A stretch of DNA of 64,000 nucleotides from Sisyra terminalis. Taxonomy: Eukaryota; Arthropoda; Insecta; Neuroptera; Sisyridae. Below the pieces are notes generated by a model, which was not told where the DNA came from, searched no databases, and saw nothing but the letters and a program-made list of their open reading frames with translations. The DNA lies in contig OY292275.1 of the NCBI GenBank assembly GCA_958496175.1, positions 43,725,701 through 43,789,700 of the forward strand, read 5' to 3'. Below are positions 1 to 12,112 of the stretch, piece after piece. Positions within the stretch are counted from its first letter, which is position 1. Every line of letters starts with the position of its first letter. The translations under genes and the position numbers were made by a program.

Positions 1-69
1 TTAACAAACGCACCAAAAATGATTACAATCAAAATAATCAATGTTATATCTATGCGGAACATTTTTCTT

Positions 70-75
70 TTTATT
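70..75 (-). other. Candidate polyadenylation signal of eIF3b
   Basis: AATAAA reads on the minus strand here, about 170 bases beyond the eIF3b stop codon. The position is plausible for the 3' UTR, but the motif is common in sequence this AT-rich. Confidence 0.35.
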
Positions 76-246
76 AAGAATTTAAATAAAGAAAAAAAAA
101 TCCGCAAAAAATTCACACTGATTACACAACGATTTTACACATTCGTGAATGACAACCTAGCGTATTAAATGTGGTAATTGTTTAATAAAAAATGAATTTA
201 ATCTGCTATAATTGAATATTGTCCTCGTTTAAAAAAAATTAACTGA

Positions 247-3214
247 CTACTCGACCACTGTAATTTCTTCTTTAATGAAAAATTCAACAACTTCTTCTTC
301 CACATTTTTCGCGTCACTGTCCAATTCGTCAGTGTCAATATCTGGAAAATAAATATTTGAGTTAATATCTTATGTCTATCGTTATTTTCAATAAGAAGCT
401 AGTTAATATATTGGCAAAAACATAAGTCAAAGGCTTAACTATTATATATATATATATTTTGGTAGTAACTTACGATTTCGCAATTCCAACCGTCGAGGTT
501 TCTGTTCTTTCCATTGATCAATCCTTTGTTGCCTATGCTCTTCGAAGGCTTTCATAAGAGCAGCTCGCTTTTCAACCAATTCTTTCGAGGCTTTCGTCAT
601 TCGCATCCTATCCTTGCTTTCGAACTGTGCGTAATACTTTTTCAAATTCTTCTTGATTTCCTTCTGTTGTTTCGCAGAAAGCAAAGTAGGGGGACGCGGC
701 CTCCATAAAAATTGGGCGAACCCATCTAAACTGACTCGTTTTAGGATTTTTCCCTGGAAAGTTAACAATTGTTATAGTTCAATTTTCTTAAACCAATATT
801 AGAAATTTCTAAATTTTATGTAATCTTACTTGGAAACTCCAAATCCAGTAGCCCCAGTCATGTTTGGCTTTCCAGACCGAAACGGCTGTCGCTACATATC
901 GTCCTGTGGGATCCCATTCAACGTCTGATGTATCGTAGTGATTCGACATATTCATGACAGTGAATTCATTCGTATCAACAAACTCCAACGATCCACCCAT
1001 ATTTCCTAGACCAGCTAATACTATGAATTGTCCCGAAGGTGACCAAAACAAATGATTACACGATTTCTTCTCAAACTTCTTCAACAACGACGGCGCCTGT
1101 CCTGTTTTAAGTCCATAAAAGCTAACGCTAATATTAGCTTGTTCTCCATGGATAATGGCAAACTTCAATCCGACAGGTTCCCATGCGAATGCATGAATCG
1201 GTTCCTTAATTTCAACCGAATCCACTGGAATCTCTTTTTCACGCATGTGGAAAATTTCAAAATTGTAATACATTCCTGAGTACTTTCGTTCATTTTTCTC
1301 CGCCCGCTGTTTCGTGTAACGATCAACTTTCACACATAAATAATCTCCCGATTTTTGCCAATGGATTTTACAGTCGGCAACGCTGAAGAGGTTTTTGTTA
1401 CGAATTTCATTTCGATTGGGAATTTCTAATAGTGTTACACGGGCAGGAACATCTTTGTCTTCCGCAACCCAATAGGCGAGAATATTATCAGTAGGTGACC
1501 AGTTGAAGTCTCGGATTCCGGGAATTTTAATTGATTTCTTTTCCAATAAACCAAATGATGGGGTTTCGTAAACGGAAAGCATATCATTTCCCAATCTTGC
1601 GAAATATTTATCGTCATGCGACCACCGGAAAATTGGCCAAATGGATGGACCGTCTGGAGCAAATGATCGCTTCTCTTGTCCTGTTCTGTAAAAATAATTC
1701 CATTGAACTAATAAATTAACCAAAAATTAAATAGTTTTGTAAAAGTTTTGAAAGCAATTCTTCATCAGAAACAGTAATTTGAAAGAAAAACTATTACATA
1801 CGCTAAAAATTCTAAATTGTAAAAAGGGAATATTTTATATATTGTAACATTAATAGTACCACTTGGGACCCCACTCGTAGGCGGGTCAATAAAGAATTAA
1901 GAAAAAGGTTTCGTTGAAGTAGAAATTGGCTGTAGAGTAATAAAAACTTCAAATTCTCATATTTTAGTATCTACTTTTAGAACTTAACAATGGTTAAAAT
2001 ATAAGTGTCGTTAAACCAACTTGAACATAATTAAAAATTAAACTTTTAACTACAAATACGAGTTTGGTTTAACTATTTTTATTCCCTGAATGTAAACTGA
2101 AACAACGTTAAACAAGTTGAACCAGTCTGCTTCAATCAGGGGTTGAAAAGCACATAAAAAGAAATCTTACCGAATATCCCAAATAATTAAAGACTTCTGT
2201 TCATTACTATGTTCGGCTTGGAGAGCGTAGGTTACCAAATATTTTTCGCAAGGTGAAAAGTCGATAACTTCGACGTTTCGATGTATATATTTCATATATT
2301 GGGAAAATTTGGGACCACCCCATAATGCGACTCCTTGTCGGTGCAATGTTGCAATGAATGTACCTAAGGGAGACCATTTTACGTATGTTTCGGTAAACCG
2401 CTGAAAAGTTATAAATAAAGATAAAAATATTGGTTGAAAATTGATAAATAATATGCTTACGTGACGTTCTTCAAGTTTAGTGGGTTCTGGTTGGCTGTTT
2501 TGCCAAATTTGAACAAATGATCCTGTACCGCAGGATACACAAAATTGGTCATATGCGTCGGGGTCTAATAAATATGAGTGCAGCTCGTCTTGTCCTTTGT
2601 AAGGTTGAGGTGTTGGAGGTTCCCATTCATTGGGAATTTCGTCGTACTTTCGGAAATCAGTGAATAAGTTCACTTGAAATGTGTATACTTTGTCGAGTTT
2701 GTAATTGTTTAAAACTTTTACAGCCTCGATAGCGTGTTGAGGATTGGCATACTCAAGGAATATGTATCCTTTTGTAACCCCATTTTCGGTTTTCGGATAA
2801 TATTCATTGACTATTGTACCGACTTTACCGAAATGTTTTTTGATAACTGCTTGAAGTTTCTCTAAACGTTCAGGACCGACTTGTGGAACTCCATCAACAA
2901 CAATTACCGATTCCACTCCGTCTGTTTCACGTGGTTTTTCTTTCAATAAATCTCCAAGAAGTTCTGTTAATAAATAGTTCAAATAAATCTCTTAAAAAAA
3001 TTATATATAATACTATATGTAAAAGCATATGGCCGGCAAGTCGACCGCGTGGACATGTCAAAAATATTTCGTACAAACCTTCATCGGTTATGTCGTCAAC
3101 GAAGTTTTCAGGATCACTGAAGTTGGGTTCTTCATCGTAATTGGTGAGATCGGCCTCGTTTTTTGTATTATCTCCGTTTTGATGGGATTTATCTTCTCCT
3201 TTTTTCTTCGCCAT
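247..3214 (-). CDS. eIF3b: Eukaryotic translation initiation factor 3 subunit B (eIF3b), complete, 6 coding exons
   Basis: Scaffold subunit of the eIF3 complex, which recruits the 43S pre-initiation complex to mRNA in the cytoplasm. Coding exons in order of transcription are 3214-3079, 2963-2461, 2400-2171, 1685-830, 753-474 and 341-247. They total 2100 nt, keep phase throughout and encode 699 aa, close to the roughly 690 aa recalled for fly eIF3b. An acidic N-terminus ([15 protein letters not shown]) is followed by an RRM at about residues 60-147, then the beta-propeller with its WSPLGT, WSHDDK and WSPTDN repeats. The conserved C-terminal stretch [10 protein letters not shown] and a lysine/arginine-rich helix come next, and the protein ends in an acidic tail. 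The start is the ATG at 3212-3214, giving MAKKKGED; an in-frame GTG six bases upstream is not needed. The first intron is only 115 bp. Exon joins are inferred from splice sites and family conservation. Confidence 0.95.
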
Positions 3215-3686
3215 CGTCACGGCGATGGTGGCGGATCCCGTTGCCTTTGAAGGTAAAACGTAAAATGGTTATGCGCATGAGCGTCAACGTGCTTCCTTCA
3301 CTTGCGCAGAAACAAACAAAAAATATTCACCTACGAATTTAAAAAGAAGTTTTACAACTTTCGAAGTTTTGATAGTTTTGATAAATTTGGCTCGAGAGAT
3401 AACAAAATAAATGATGATTAAAACGAAAAAAAATATTTAAATTCAAAGTTCAATCCATTTAGATCACCAATCTGTAAAAATAAAAGTTACCAGACTCATT
3501 TCAATAAAATTTAATATATACAATTTACATCAATGAAAGAATACTTTTATTTAGTACAACTTTTCTTGAAAAAATCAAACTATATATAAATCTTACTTCG
3601 ATTTTATAAAAGTTTATTAAATACACCAATTTTATAAAATATACCTTCTTTCTTTTTTATATTGTAACACTATCGGGAGCATATTA

Positions 3687-4434
3687 ATTCAGAGATGTGT
3701 AAAATAGTTTAAAAAATGTATTTGAATAGAAAATGCAAATATATTTTATATTTTCTATTTCAAATACAAAATACAAAGTAATTTTACATTTTATATTTCA
3801 AATACTAAATGTAAAAGACGTATTTTCAAAATACTTTTTTAAAATAAAATACTTATAGTTTTTAACTTTGTTTATTTCATTAGGTTTTTATTTAAGCTTA
3901 TTTAAACAAGCGATTAATGATTATTATTGGTAATCTCACTTCCAGCGTCCTTTTTTATATATTTAAAACAATGCTTTAATATCATTTAGGCAGGAAAACC
4001 GCAGACATACTATCCACAAAACACTACAGAACAGTCCACTTCATTCATATCAATATTGTCTTTGGGTACCATCTAATAATAATAATAATAAAAAATAAAA
4101 AAACTATTCTTTGCTACATTAATTTACAGGTGACCGCTCCAAAACTAGGAGGTGTTCGGTTAAATCCTCGTATCGAGCAAACTTTCGATATTTCTCGATT
4201 ACGGATTTTTATAAGTCCATAGATTCCCTCAAGACATTTGTAGTTTTAAAGCGATGGTAAATAACAATTAAGAAAATATCAAAAAGTATTTTGCATTTTG
4301 CAAATACAAAATATGTCCTAAAAGGTATTTCAAATATGATACAAAATGCTTTTCTTAAAAAAAGTACTTGAATACAAAATGGAAATACGTACTTTATATT
4401 TCTAATACTACTATTTTGAAAATGTCTTATCTCT
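3687..4434. mobile_element. hAT-like non-autonomous element with a SINE nested inside
   Basis: The ends read CAGAGATG on the left and its complement CATCTCTG-like on the right (ATCTCTG). An 8-bp direct repeat GCATATTA lies at 3679-3686 and 4435-4442. Both halves are built of palindromic runs of the type CAAATACAAAATAC. SINE copy 1 separates the halves. CAGAG ends and an 8-bp target duplication fit the hAT superfamily. The left CAGAG sits three bases inside the duplication-defined border, so the exact ends are uncertain. No transposase is present. Confidence 0.5.
4129..4270 (+). mobile_element. tRNA-derived SINE, copy 1 (5' truncated)
   Basis: Begins inside the tRNA-like head (GGTGACCGCTCCAAAAC), continues through a B-box-like GGTTAAATCCTCG and the family body ATTTCTCGATTACGG, and ends near AAAGCGATGGTAAATAAC. 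The same body occurs at 23101-23280, 30570-30715 and 59361-59525. The A-box part is missing. Confidence 0.6.
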
Positions 4435-4633
4435 GCATATTATGCACCATTACTGTAAAAAAGTTGATTATTGTTTTTCATACAGCAACAATAATGCAAA
4501 CAAAAAAACTTACTTTTCAGATTTATAAATTTCAAGTTCTCATTAAAACAAAATGTTAATTAAAAATATGTACTTATTTCTTTTAAACAATAAAATTCAT
4601 TATTAACTTTAGGTTTGCAACGTATATGTACTA

Positions 4634-4786
4634 CAAGGTTTATAAAATACACAGGTTACCCCATTAGAAAAAAAAATGACGTCATACGAAGAATTTTGAA
4701 ATTTGAATCAGTCTGAAGATATGTACGAATTTCTTCTGGATACGTCACGTGGCGCATGAGGCCACCCGTGTATTTTATAAACCTTG
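4634..4786. mobile_element. 153-bp MITE with 9-bp target site duplication
   Basis: Terminal inverted repeats start CAAGGTTTATAAAATACAC on both strands and extend to about 23 bp with one mismatch. The element is flanked by the perfect 9-bp direct repeat TATGTACTA at 4625-4633 and 4787-4795. There is no coding capacity. A 9-bp duplication points to Mutator- or Merlin-type transposases, but I cannot assign the family. A half element with the same terminus lies at 5538-5560. Confidence 0.8.
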
Positions 4787-5537
4787 TATGTACTAGCTAC
4801 AAGCTTACCGGTTTACGTCGAGATGACGCTAAATTTTGTACTGTTAATTGTTGCATATATTTACTTAGCAAATGTGCTGAATGAATAAACGGAGTAAACT
4901 ATACTGAATACCCAAATTATAAAACAAATATATACTGTCTATACTGTTTTGTTATAAAAATATACGTAATACGTGAGTCGTACCTAAATGGTAGAACGGA
5001 TAGAACTATTTTAATTATAACACTCATATTTTCATAGGTTCATTAATACTTTATAATGTTTACATATGTATATTTTAATATATACAAGCAATTTTTATGG
5101 ACCATTAGCTTCAACCAGTGAATGTTTAAAATTATAGAGTTTCGGGAAAACTTTTATTGTGTATATTTTTATATGCTTGATTTGATATTAGGGAGCGTTC
5201 AAGTATTACGTTATGCTGTTTATTATAGGGGTGGGTCGAGGTCAAAGAAGTAGGTAAGTTTAATGCTTTCCTCGCTTTACTAAATGTTATAATTAGAATA
5301 AGGCCATTCCGAATGAGACGACAAACGTTTACCCAAACATTCGTCCAAACGTTTGAGACAGGTAAGGTTGGACTCAAAAATAGATCAATTAAACGAGGAA
5401 AATTAGGAGCTTATATCTTCCTTGAAGGTGCAGTATTGAGGAACATACAACCTCAGCCTGGTAAACGCTATGGAACCAAAAAAAAAATGGGCTCACTAGG
5501 AAGAAACAAAAAAAAGGTCTAAAGACTATAGTTAGTT

Positions 5538-5560
5538 AAGGTTTATAAAATACACAGGTT
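5538..5560 (+). repeat. Single terminus of the 153-bp MITE family
   Basis: AAGGTTTATAAAATACACA followed by GGTT repeats the left end of the element at 4634, but no partner inverted end is found nearby. It abuts a decayed LINE fragment, so it is probably a truncated copy. Confidence 0.5.
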
Positions 5561-5589
5561 GCTTAGAATCCTTAGAATCGTTCAATTAG

Positions 5590-6125
5590 AATGTTGGGGT
5601 ATTCAAGAGTACAAGGGTGCATTATCTCCCCAATTTTCTGTAGTATACACGGCGAATATTTTATTAGAAAAGCTCTGGAGAACTGGGAAGATGGAGTCTC
5701 CATAAGGGGAAAAAAGTATCCAACCTATATTATGGGGAAGACACGATAGTTCTAACACAAAACAGGAAATTTTTTATCTTTTTTATCGTGTGGAAGCTGC
5801 TAGTTTGGAATCTGGTCTCAGAATAAAAAAAACCAAATATGGTCTGTTAATTGTTGAACATAAGATCATCCCAATGCTCCTTCGACACATCCAGGAAGTA
5901 AAGACCAGTGACTCTATCATCTATCTTGATGCAAAAATACCCAACAAGGGAATTTCCAAGCCAAAAATCAAGATAAGGATTGAAATGACAAATAACTCTG
6001 CCCATTCTAGTTAAAATCTGGAAAAATCACAATATCCAGAAAATGAATGAAGAAAGACGACTTCCAATCCAGAGGTACTTACGAGGATGGAGAAGTATAG
6101 AGAAGGCTTGTGCCTGGTTGTAGGT
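5590..6125 (+). pseudogene. Decayed LINE reverse transcriptase fragment
   Basis: Translation in shifting frames gives pieces of a non-LTR reverse transcriptase. First come GCIISPIFC-like and ALENWEDGVSIRGKKV pieces leading to a YADDT-box remnant (LYYGEDT). ESGLRIKKTKYGLLI follows, and then YLDAKIPNKGISK running into KIRIEMTNNSAHSS. Order and spacing match the RT palm and thumb of RTE/CR1-like LINEs. Frameshifts and stops show it is dead. Neither ORF1 nor the endonuclease is visible. Confidence 0.6.
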
Positions 6126-6129
6126 AAAT

Positions 6130-9100
6130 AAGTAGTTTTAATTGGCTACAAAGTTGATATCGTTAATAGTTAACTTAAATTTTATGTAAATCTATTTTTG
6201 AATTATCAGCACTGACAGCCACTGCTTTAAATTATAAATTTTTAAGGCACAACCAAAATTTATAAGTATACCATCCAACTATATTACAAATAATTTAGAA
6301 AATTAAAGATGTCAATAATTATAAGATAGAAAACAATAAACATCAAAATCAACTCTAATATAATTAATCAATTATGAGAAATTATCTCGTATGACATCAT
6401 TCCAAAAGCATGTAACATTTTTTTTCCATTCCAAGAATGGATTTAATTCATTTAAAATTTCTATTATTCAGTAGAAACTATTGAAATATCAACCCAGCGA
6501 TCGATACTCGCGAAAATAATATTAATAAATATCGTTAAATGTCAACGATTGATATTTGTAGAAAATTTCGATATCGTATCAAAAATGCAGTGAATTTTTC
6601 CAACAATTAAACATGTACAGCGTATTGTATAGACTGCAGGCTATACAGTGCAAAGCCTTGAAATGCATAATAAATAAATTTCAAATGTTACAATGGAAAA
6701 CATAATTGATTCGAATGAAAAGTCAAATATTCTCACATTGAAGACGAATTATTCTCTCGTCTAAAATCAATTAATATTTAAATGAAAATCGAGAACTAGC
6801 GTGATCGGTAGAAACTCGAAAAAATATATTCTTATATATATATTTTTTTTTACGAAGACATAATTTTCCCACAAATTGATTTTACATCTTTCAAATGTTC
6901 AATCTTTCTGATTAAAACCATTAGTATACTTTCATGTTTTATGAAGTGAATTAATTTTATTTAATGCTCGTTATTTCTCTACATTAAGATGAATTAAAAT
7001 TATTATTAACATTACTCATATTTATCATAGCTTTTTTTCAATTAAACGCGTCTGGATAAAGATAAAACTTAATGCAACTTATATAATTATGCCAATGTGC
7101 AAAGAGCTGGAAGAATATTCTCTTTGTTTATGGACAAATTTATTTGCTGTATTAACTGAGATATTAATTACATTAGAAGAAAGTTAACCATTATTATTAT
7201 ATACTAGTATTGAAAAATTTATTTTTCATTTACTTCATATTATATTTTTAAATTTATAAAAAAAATAAATATTTGTTAGCATTTCTTATTTTGAATGACG
7301 TAAAGAAAACGAAATTACCCTTATGAGTAGCGATTTGATGAAAGAAGCCTTAAAGTACATTTAATTCTATAATTTTTCAGTATTTGAATAGAACTTTGAA
7401 AATCCTGAATTTATTAACCAATTTTAGTTCCCAGAAGTCACATTAAGTAGTGGTCACTTTTAGCGGCTGGTAGACATATGAAAATAGATTGATTAATTGA
7501 TTGACTAGTCCGTAGATCAATTCATGAAAGAATTCATATCAAATTAGTTGAATTAATTTATTAACCAAATCAATAGAACACATAATTATTTAAGTAATGA
7601 TAAACTAGCTCTTATGATAACTGATAATTAAAATTATGATACTCATGATTTCGTTTTTATAGTATCTACCTATTAATCAGATCTGTCAGAAAAAAGTTTC
7701 TTAGTTACTTTAAAGTATCCAAGATACTGTATCATAGTCTCTTTTTTTTTGGAAAAAAACAATTAATATCTACGGTACTTTTTACGAACTGTATCTTGTA
7801 ACTTGAAAAGTATCTTAGATACCAAAAAGTAACTTAGCTACCGAGGGATTAGATATACAGTTTTATTTTATAAGATTCAATTATATTAAGCATTTTAAAG
7901 TGTCGTATGTCTACAAGGAATTAGACATATATAGTTTCCTTTTTCTCAAATTAGTGAAGACTAGGAACACATTATCTGCTTATCTAATAACTTTTATGTT
8001 GCGTAATGTTACGTTTCGTAATTACAACCCTAAATACTTTCCCATAGTATTTTTAACAACTCTGCTATTAATAGGTCGATAGTATGTGTTATTTTAAATT
8101 TATTACCTGCTGTTAAAGATTTGACTAATTGTAAAGGTCAAGAAAATTAGTTTAGGTTACAACTAATTTATAATTCAACAATATTCAACTTTCAAGTTTC
8201 AACAAAATTTCATATAATTGAACTATGAACAATTTATACAGGTAGTTCACATAACAAGTTTCACTGTATTATGAAATTTTTCATAAACAAAACCATTTTA
8301 AAATTCAACGATTACAGATTACATTTTCAATAGAAACGAATGTGTTATGAATTTAAATTTCTTACGAAAAGATAAGCAATATCTATTTTCGTTGCTGTTA
8401 AATTTTATTTTGACCCACACAACTGAATGTAAGAAGGAAAAAAATCAAGAAAAGTTTATTTTTACAATCATATTTTTTATCAACATAGCTCATACTCTTA
8501 TCATATTACATAGAAAAGTTTTATTGAGTTAAAAATGCCTATTAATATATAATATATTCAGATAAGTTTTATGTCACAAAGAAATATTCATTTCTATGCC
8601 TATAAAACCTCTAGTCTCTCCACACTTTTCATAAATAAATGCTTAAATATTTATTTCGTGACGAATCCAAAAACAAAGCCAAATAAAATTTCACACTGCT
8701 CATAGCAAAGCAAAGCGACATTATCCATTTAGTCATATTATTAATTTACTTCACTGCCCTTGAAACATTTTGCATCTATGCCAGTTTAAAAAAGCCTAAA
8801 TTCCAAATAGATTTGCATTGAAATTTTTTATATAATTCAATGAGAAATTCCTCGAATTCTTCCCGATTTTCATTTAGCGAAACATTGTTAATTAAACAGT
8901 TCCGCACATTTCCCACAAACCAAATCAAGAAAGGCATTGTCTTAAATGTGGGAAGATTGCTGTTGGAAAGTTTTAAGCTGTCTGGTTGAGAATTGAAATA
9001 TCTAATTGAAGTGTTGATTGCAGAAACGACATAAGTCGGTTAATTTTGTCAAAATAATTTTAGTACTACATTTATATCATAAAAAAGTACCTGGAAGTAC

Positions 9101-12085
9101 CTACCTTTTGTAAAAATAATGCCATTAATTTGGTTTCAATTGCGTATAAAAATCTACTCATCAACTATCTATTCATATTCGGATAACACTAATTTTTGAA
9201 TAAACATACCTTTGTACTTTCTGGCAATTAGGTAACAAAAATAAAAGTTAAAATAAGACTTATTAGTTATAAACCAACCAATTAGCAGGTATGTAGATGC
9301 GAATATGGCGTTGTTGAAAAATATATTATAAATGGATTGTAACCTTAAAGCTCAATTCCCCATTTGTCTTAATTAAGATATTTTTGTGCCAATGGTTTTA
9401 TTATTCATTAGAATCTGCCAGTGCCCAGTAGTTATATATATGTAGTTCCATATACGATTGGGACTTACGGAAATTGGGAATTTTTGGTGATCGAAATTTT
9501 CGTGTTCTTAGATATTATTTTCCTTTATCCTTTATTTAAATTATGTATTAATTATTGTTATGATTCAACCTATAGCATTATTATTATGCTAAATCTTATT
9601 ATTTGCAATAGGGGAAAAACTCAATATAATTATATAGCAAGTACATATACTAGTACGTATACTAATTAGATTTTTTCACTGACATAGTTACAACGATTCA
9701 TCAAATAGTACTTACGGAGCGATCCAATACTTGATGACCACTGATAAAAGTAGCTTGGTAACCGAAATAGGTATCAGAGTTCTATTTGTTTACAGAAGAA
9801 CCGAAAAAACGGTCATTTTTAAATATGTATAATGTGTGGTTGGTACGAAATTCTAAGAAGCAATTGCTCTTCATTTTTCTTTTCCAAACTCTAAATTTGA
9901 TTATTCTTCTTAAAAATAATGATTAAAATAAGATATCTGCGACAATTGCTACCTTTAGCTCATGGGTTAAAACACTTATGATTTAAAGACATAGGGTCCA
10001 GATTTTTCTTCAACACAAACTCTCCAACTTTCCAGATCAAAAGAAAATTCAATTTTTTCCCTGTTTTTATTGATAGATAAAACTTTTTGAGTAGACTTTG
10101 ACAAAATTTGGGAGAAGTATTTTGAAATAAGCATCTATGTACGTAGTAATTTTTCATTTATAATCCAATTATGAAGAAATTAAAAATTTCCAAATTTTTT
10201 GACCTAATGAAACTCCCTGACAGAGAAATTCACTGAATCATCACATAGCAGCCACGGAGCGATCCAAACTACTTGATGACCACTGAGGAAGATTACTTGG
10301 CAATCGAAATACGTATCTGGGCAATACGTCACAAATATTTTTGTTTGAGCTTCTGTTCAAATTTATGTTTATGGTATGATGTTAATATAATATTATATTA
10401 AATTATACTACTTTATATATATTTTATATATTTATAAACCACAATATATTTTATATATTGTATAAGCAGTATAACTGTTCAAAGTCAGCGGAAAATATCT
10501 TATTTGAAATTCCCTGACTTTCCAAATTTCTCTAACTGCTGAACCTTCGGTAGGAAAATACAAAGTAAGGAAAATTAATGGGAACGAGGGATGTACACTT
10601 TGTTGCATTGGTGTAGCGTTTTTAAGCGTAAATCAAATCCATATCCAAATCAATATCCATTTTCCATCTTCATGCTTTTGCATTTTATTGGATTATTAGG
10701 TACAAGCCATCGTTGAGGAATATTCCGTTTTGTAAATTAATTACTTTTGTATTGGTGGTACAACCTAATCACTCCCACAAATTCAGCTTATTAGTGGTTA
10801 TAATGGTTATAAGAGGCCATAATTTGAATAAATCGCATGGAAAGAAACTATGTATTGTATGTATACCGATTAATATAATCTAATTTTGTTTTTTTTTAGT
10901 TGTATTTGTTATGTGATACGGTAGAAGAAGAGTTGAAGATACATTAAATCAAATATTGACTATTTAAGTCAAACAAAACGAGTTTACACCTTGTTAGTAG
11001 GTCCTTAGATATTCGAGGTATAGTCATTGGATTCTCTCTTTGTCCGTCCGGAAAAAGTATGGATAGATAAGACAAAGAGTTGGAACTAGCCGCGTCTAGC
11101 TAGTTTTACCTCCGCGTAATAAAATATTATTTAAAGGCCAATCGTATAGTACATATAGTGAATATAACATTAAGGCTATGTAGATTTGATGTTAGTTTGC
11201 CGCGAGTTGTCGCACATAGAAGAGCACAAGAACAGGTTGTTGGTGTTATATGAGTGAAAATCTTTGCTAATGTTGAATAGTTTAGTTTAATGGTGGAAAT
11301 TTCTTGTTCCAGTTGATTAGTTGGCGGGAGACTTCATTGAGTTAGTCACTAATTGGTGACGACAAGTGTTTTTTTGAAAGTTGAACTAGGTCTTCGGAAG
11401 AACCAAGCCCATTGTTGTTATTGCCGCTGTATGTGTGTGTATTAAAATATTTCCTAACAAAAATAAATCAATCTAAGTGTATTTTTATCGCTAGTAAAAC
11501 TACAAACCCATATCCAAAGAAATTTTCCAAACAATTACTTTGTGGCCGACCCCAAGATTGAAAACGTAACTCAATATCTTGGGTGTTGTTCACGTCGGTT
11601 CTTCTATCAGCATATCACATTTTATTTATTTTTTTTTCTTTTGGTAAACTACGTGCCAAAACGTATGACAACTTCCTCGTTGAATGAACTGTATTTATTA
11701 CCGGCGTAATTTTCTTTTTAGAAGCCAAACAAGAAAAAAACATAAGATCTTGGCCTTATTTCGGTTCGGCAAAAAAACCGCCACACACTTGGCAATATAT
11801 CGGAGGGTTTATTCTTAGAAATTCGGCCATGCAAATTAGCTTTTTTCTCAAAAATAATGATGCATCTGAAAATAGCACACATTTCGATATTCATGTCTCA
11901 ATTTATATAATATAAATATTGATGGAGGTCAAACGTAACGACTAAATACAATTTATGAAAATGAAAAAAAAAACACTATTGGATAGCTTACATAAATATT
12001 TGCATATCAGAGATTGATTTGTTTTAAATGCAATGGATGGATGAAGTCGGTGCACCACTTGTTTTGTAATTGTAGTTTTTCTTTT
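6130..12085. other. Non-coding intergenic stretch with repeats
   Basis: No convincing exon is seen. Contents: a repeat at about 7690-7850 that returns in opposite orientation at about 55695-55835 (TATCTTGTAACTT and TACTTTTTG words). A 30-60 bp sequence containing CGGAGCGATCCAA and TGATGACCACTGA appears twice, at about 9715-9760 and 10253-10300. An AT-rich patch at 10430-10500 recurs inverted at about 21070-21145. A somewhat GC-richer stretch at about 10890-11560 could be an old LTR-type fragment, but no terminal repeats were found. Confidence 0.5.
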
Positions 12086-12112
12086 CCAGGAAATTGTGAT
12101 GTGAATTGAAAA

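Noticed and set aside
9421..9669. 82-codon hydrophobic frame
   Set aside because: It lacks an ATG at its start, has no conserved features and lies in AT-rich intergenic DNA.
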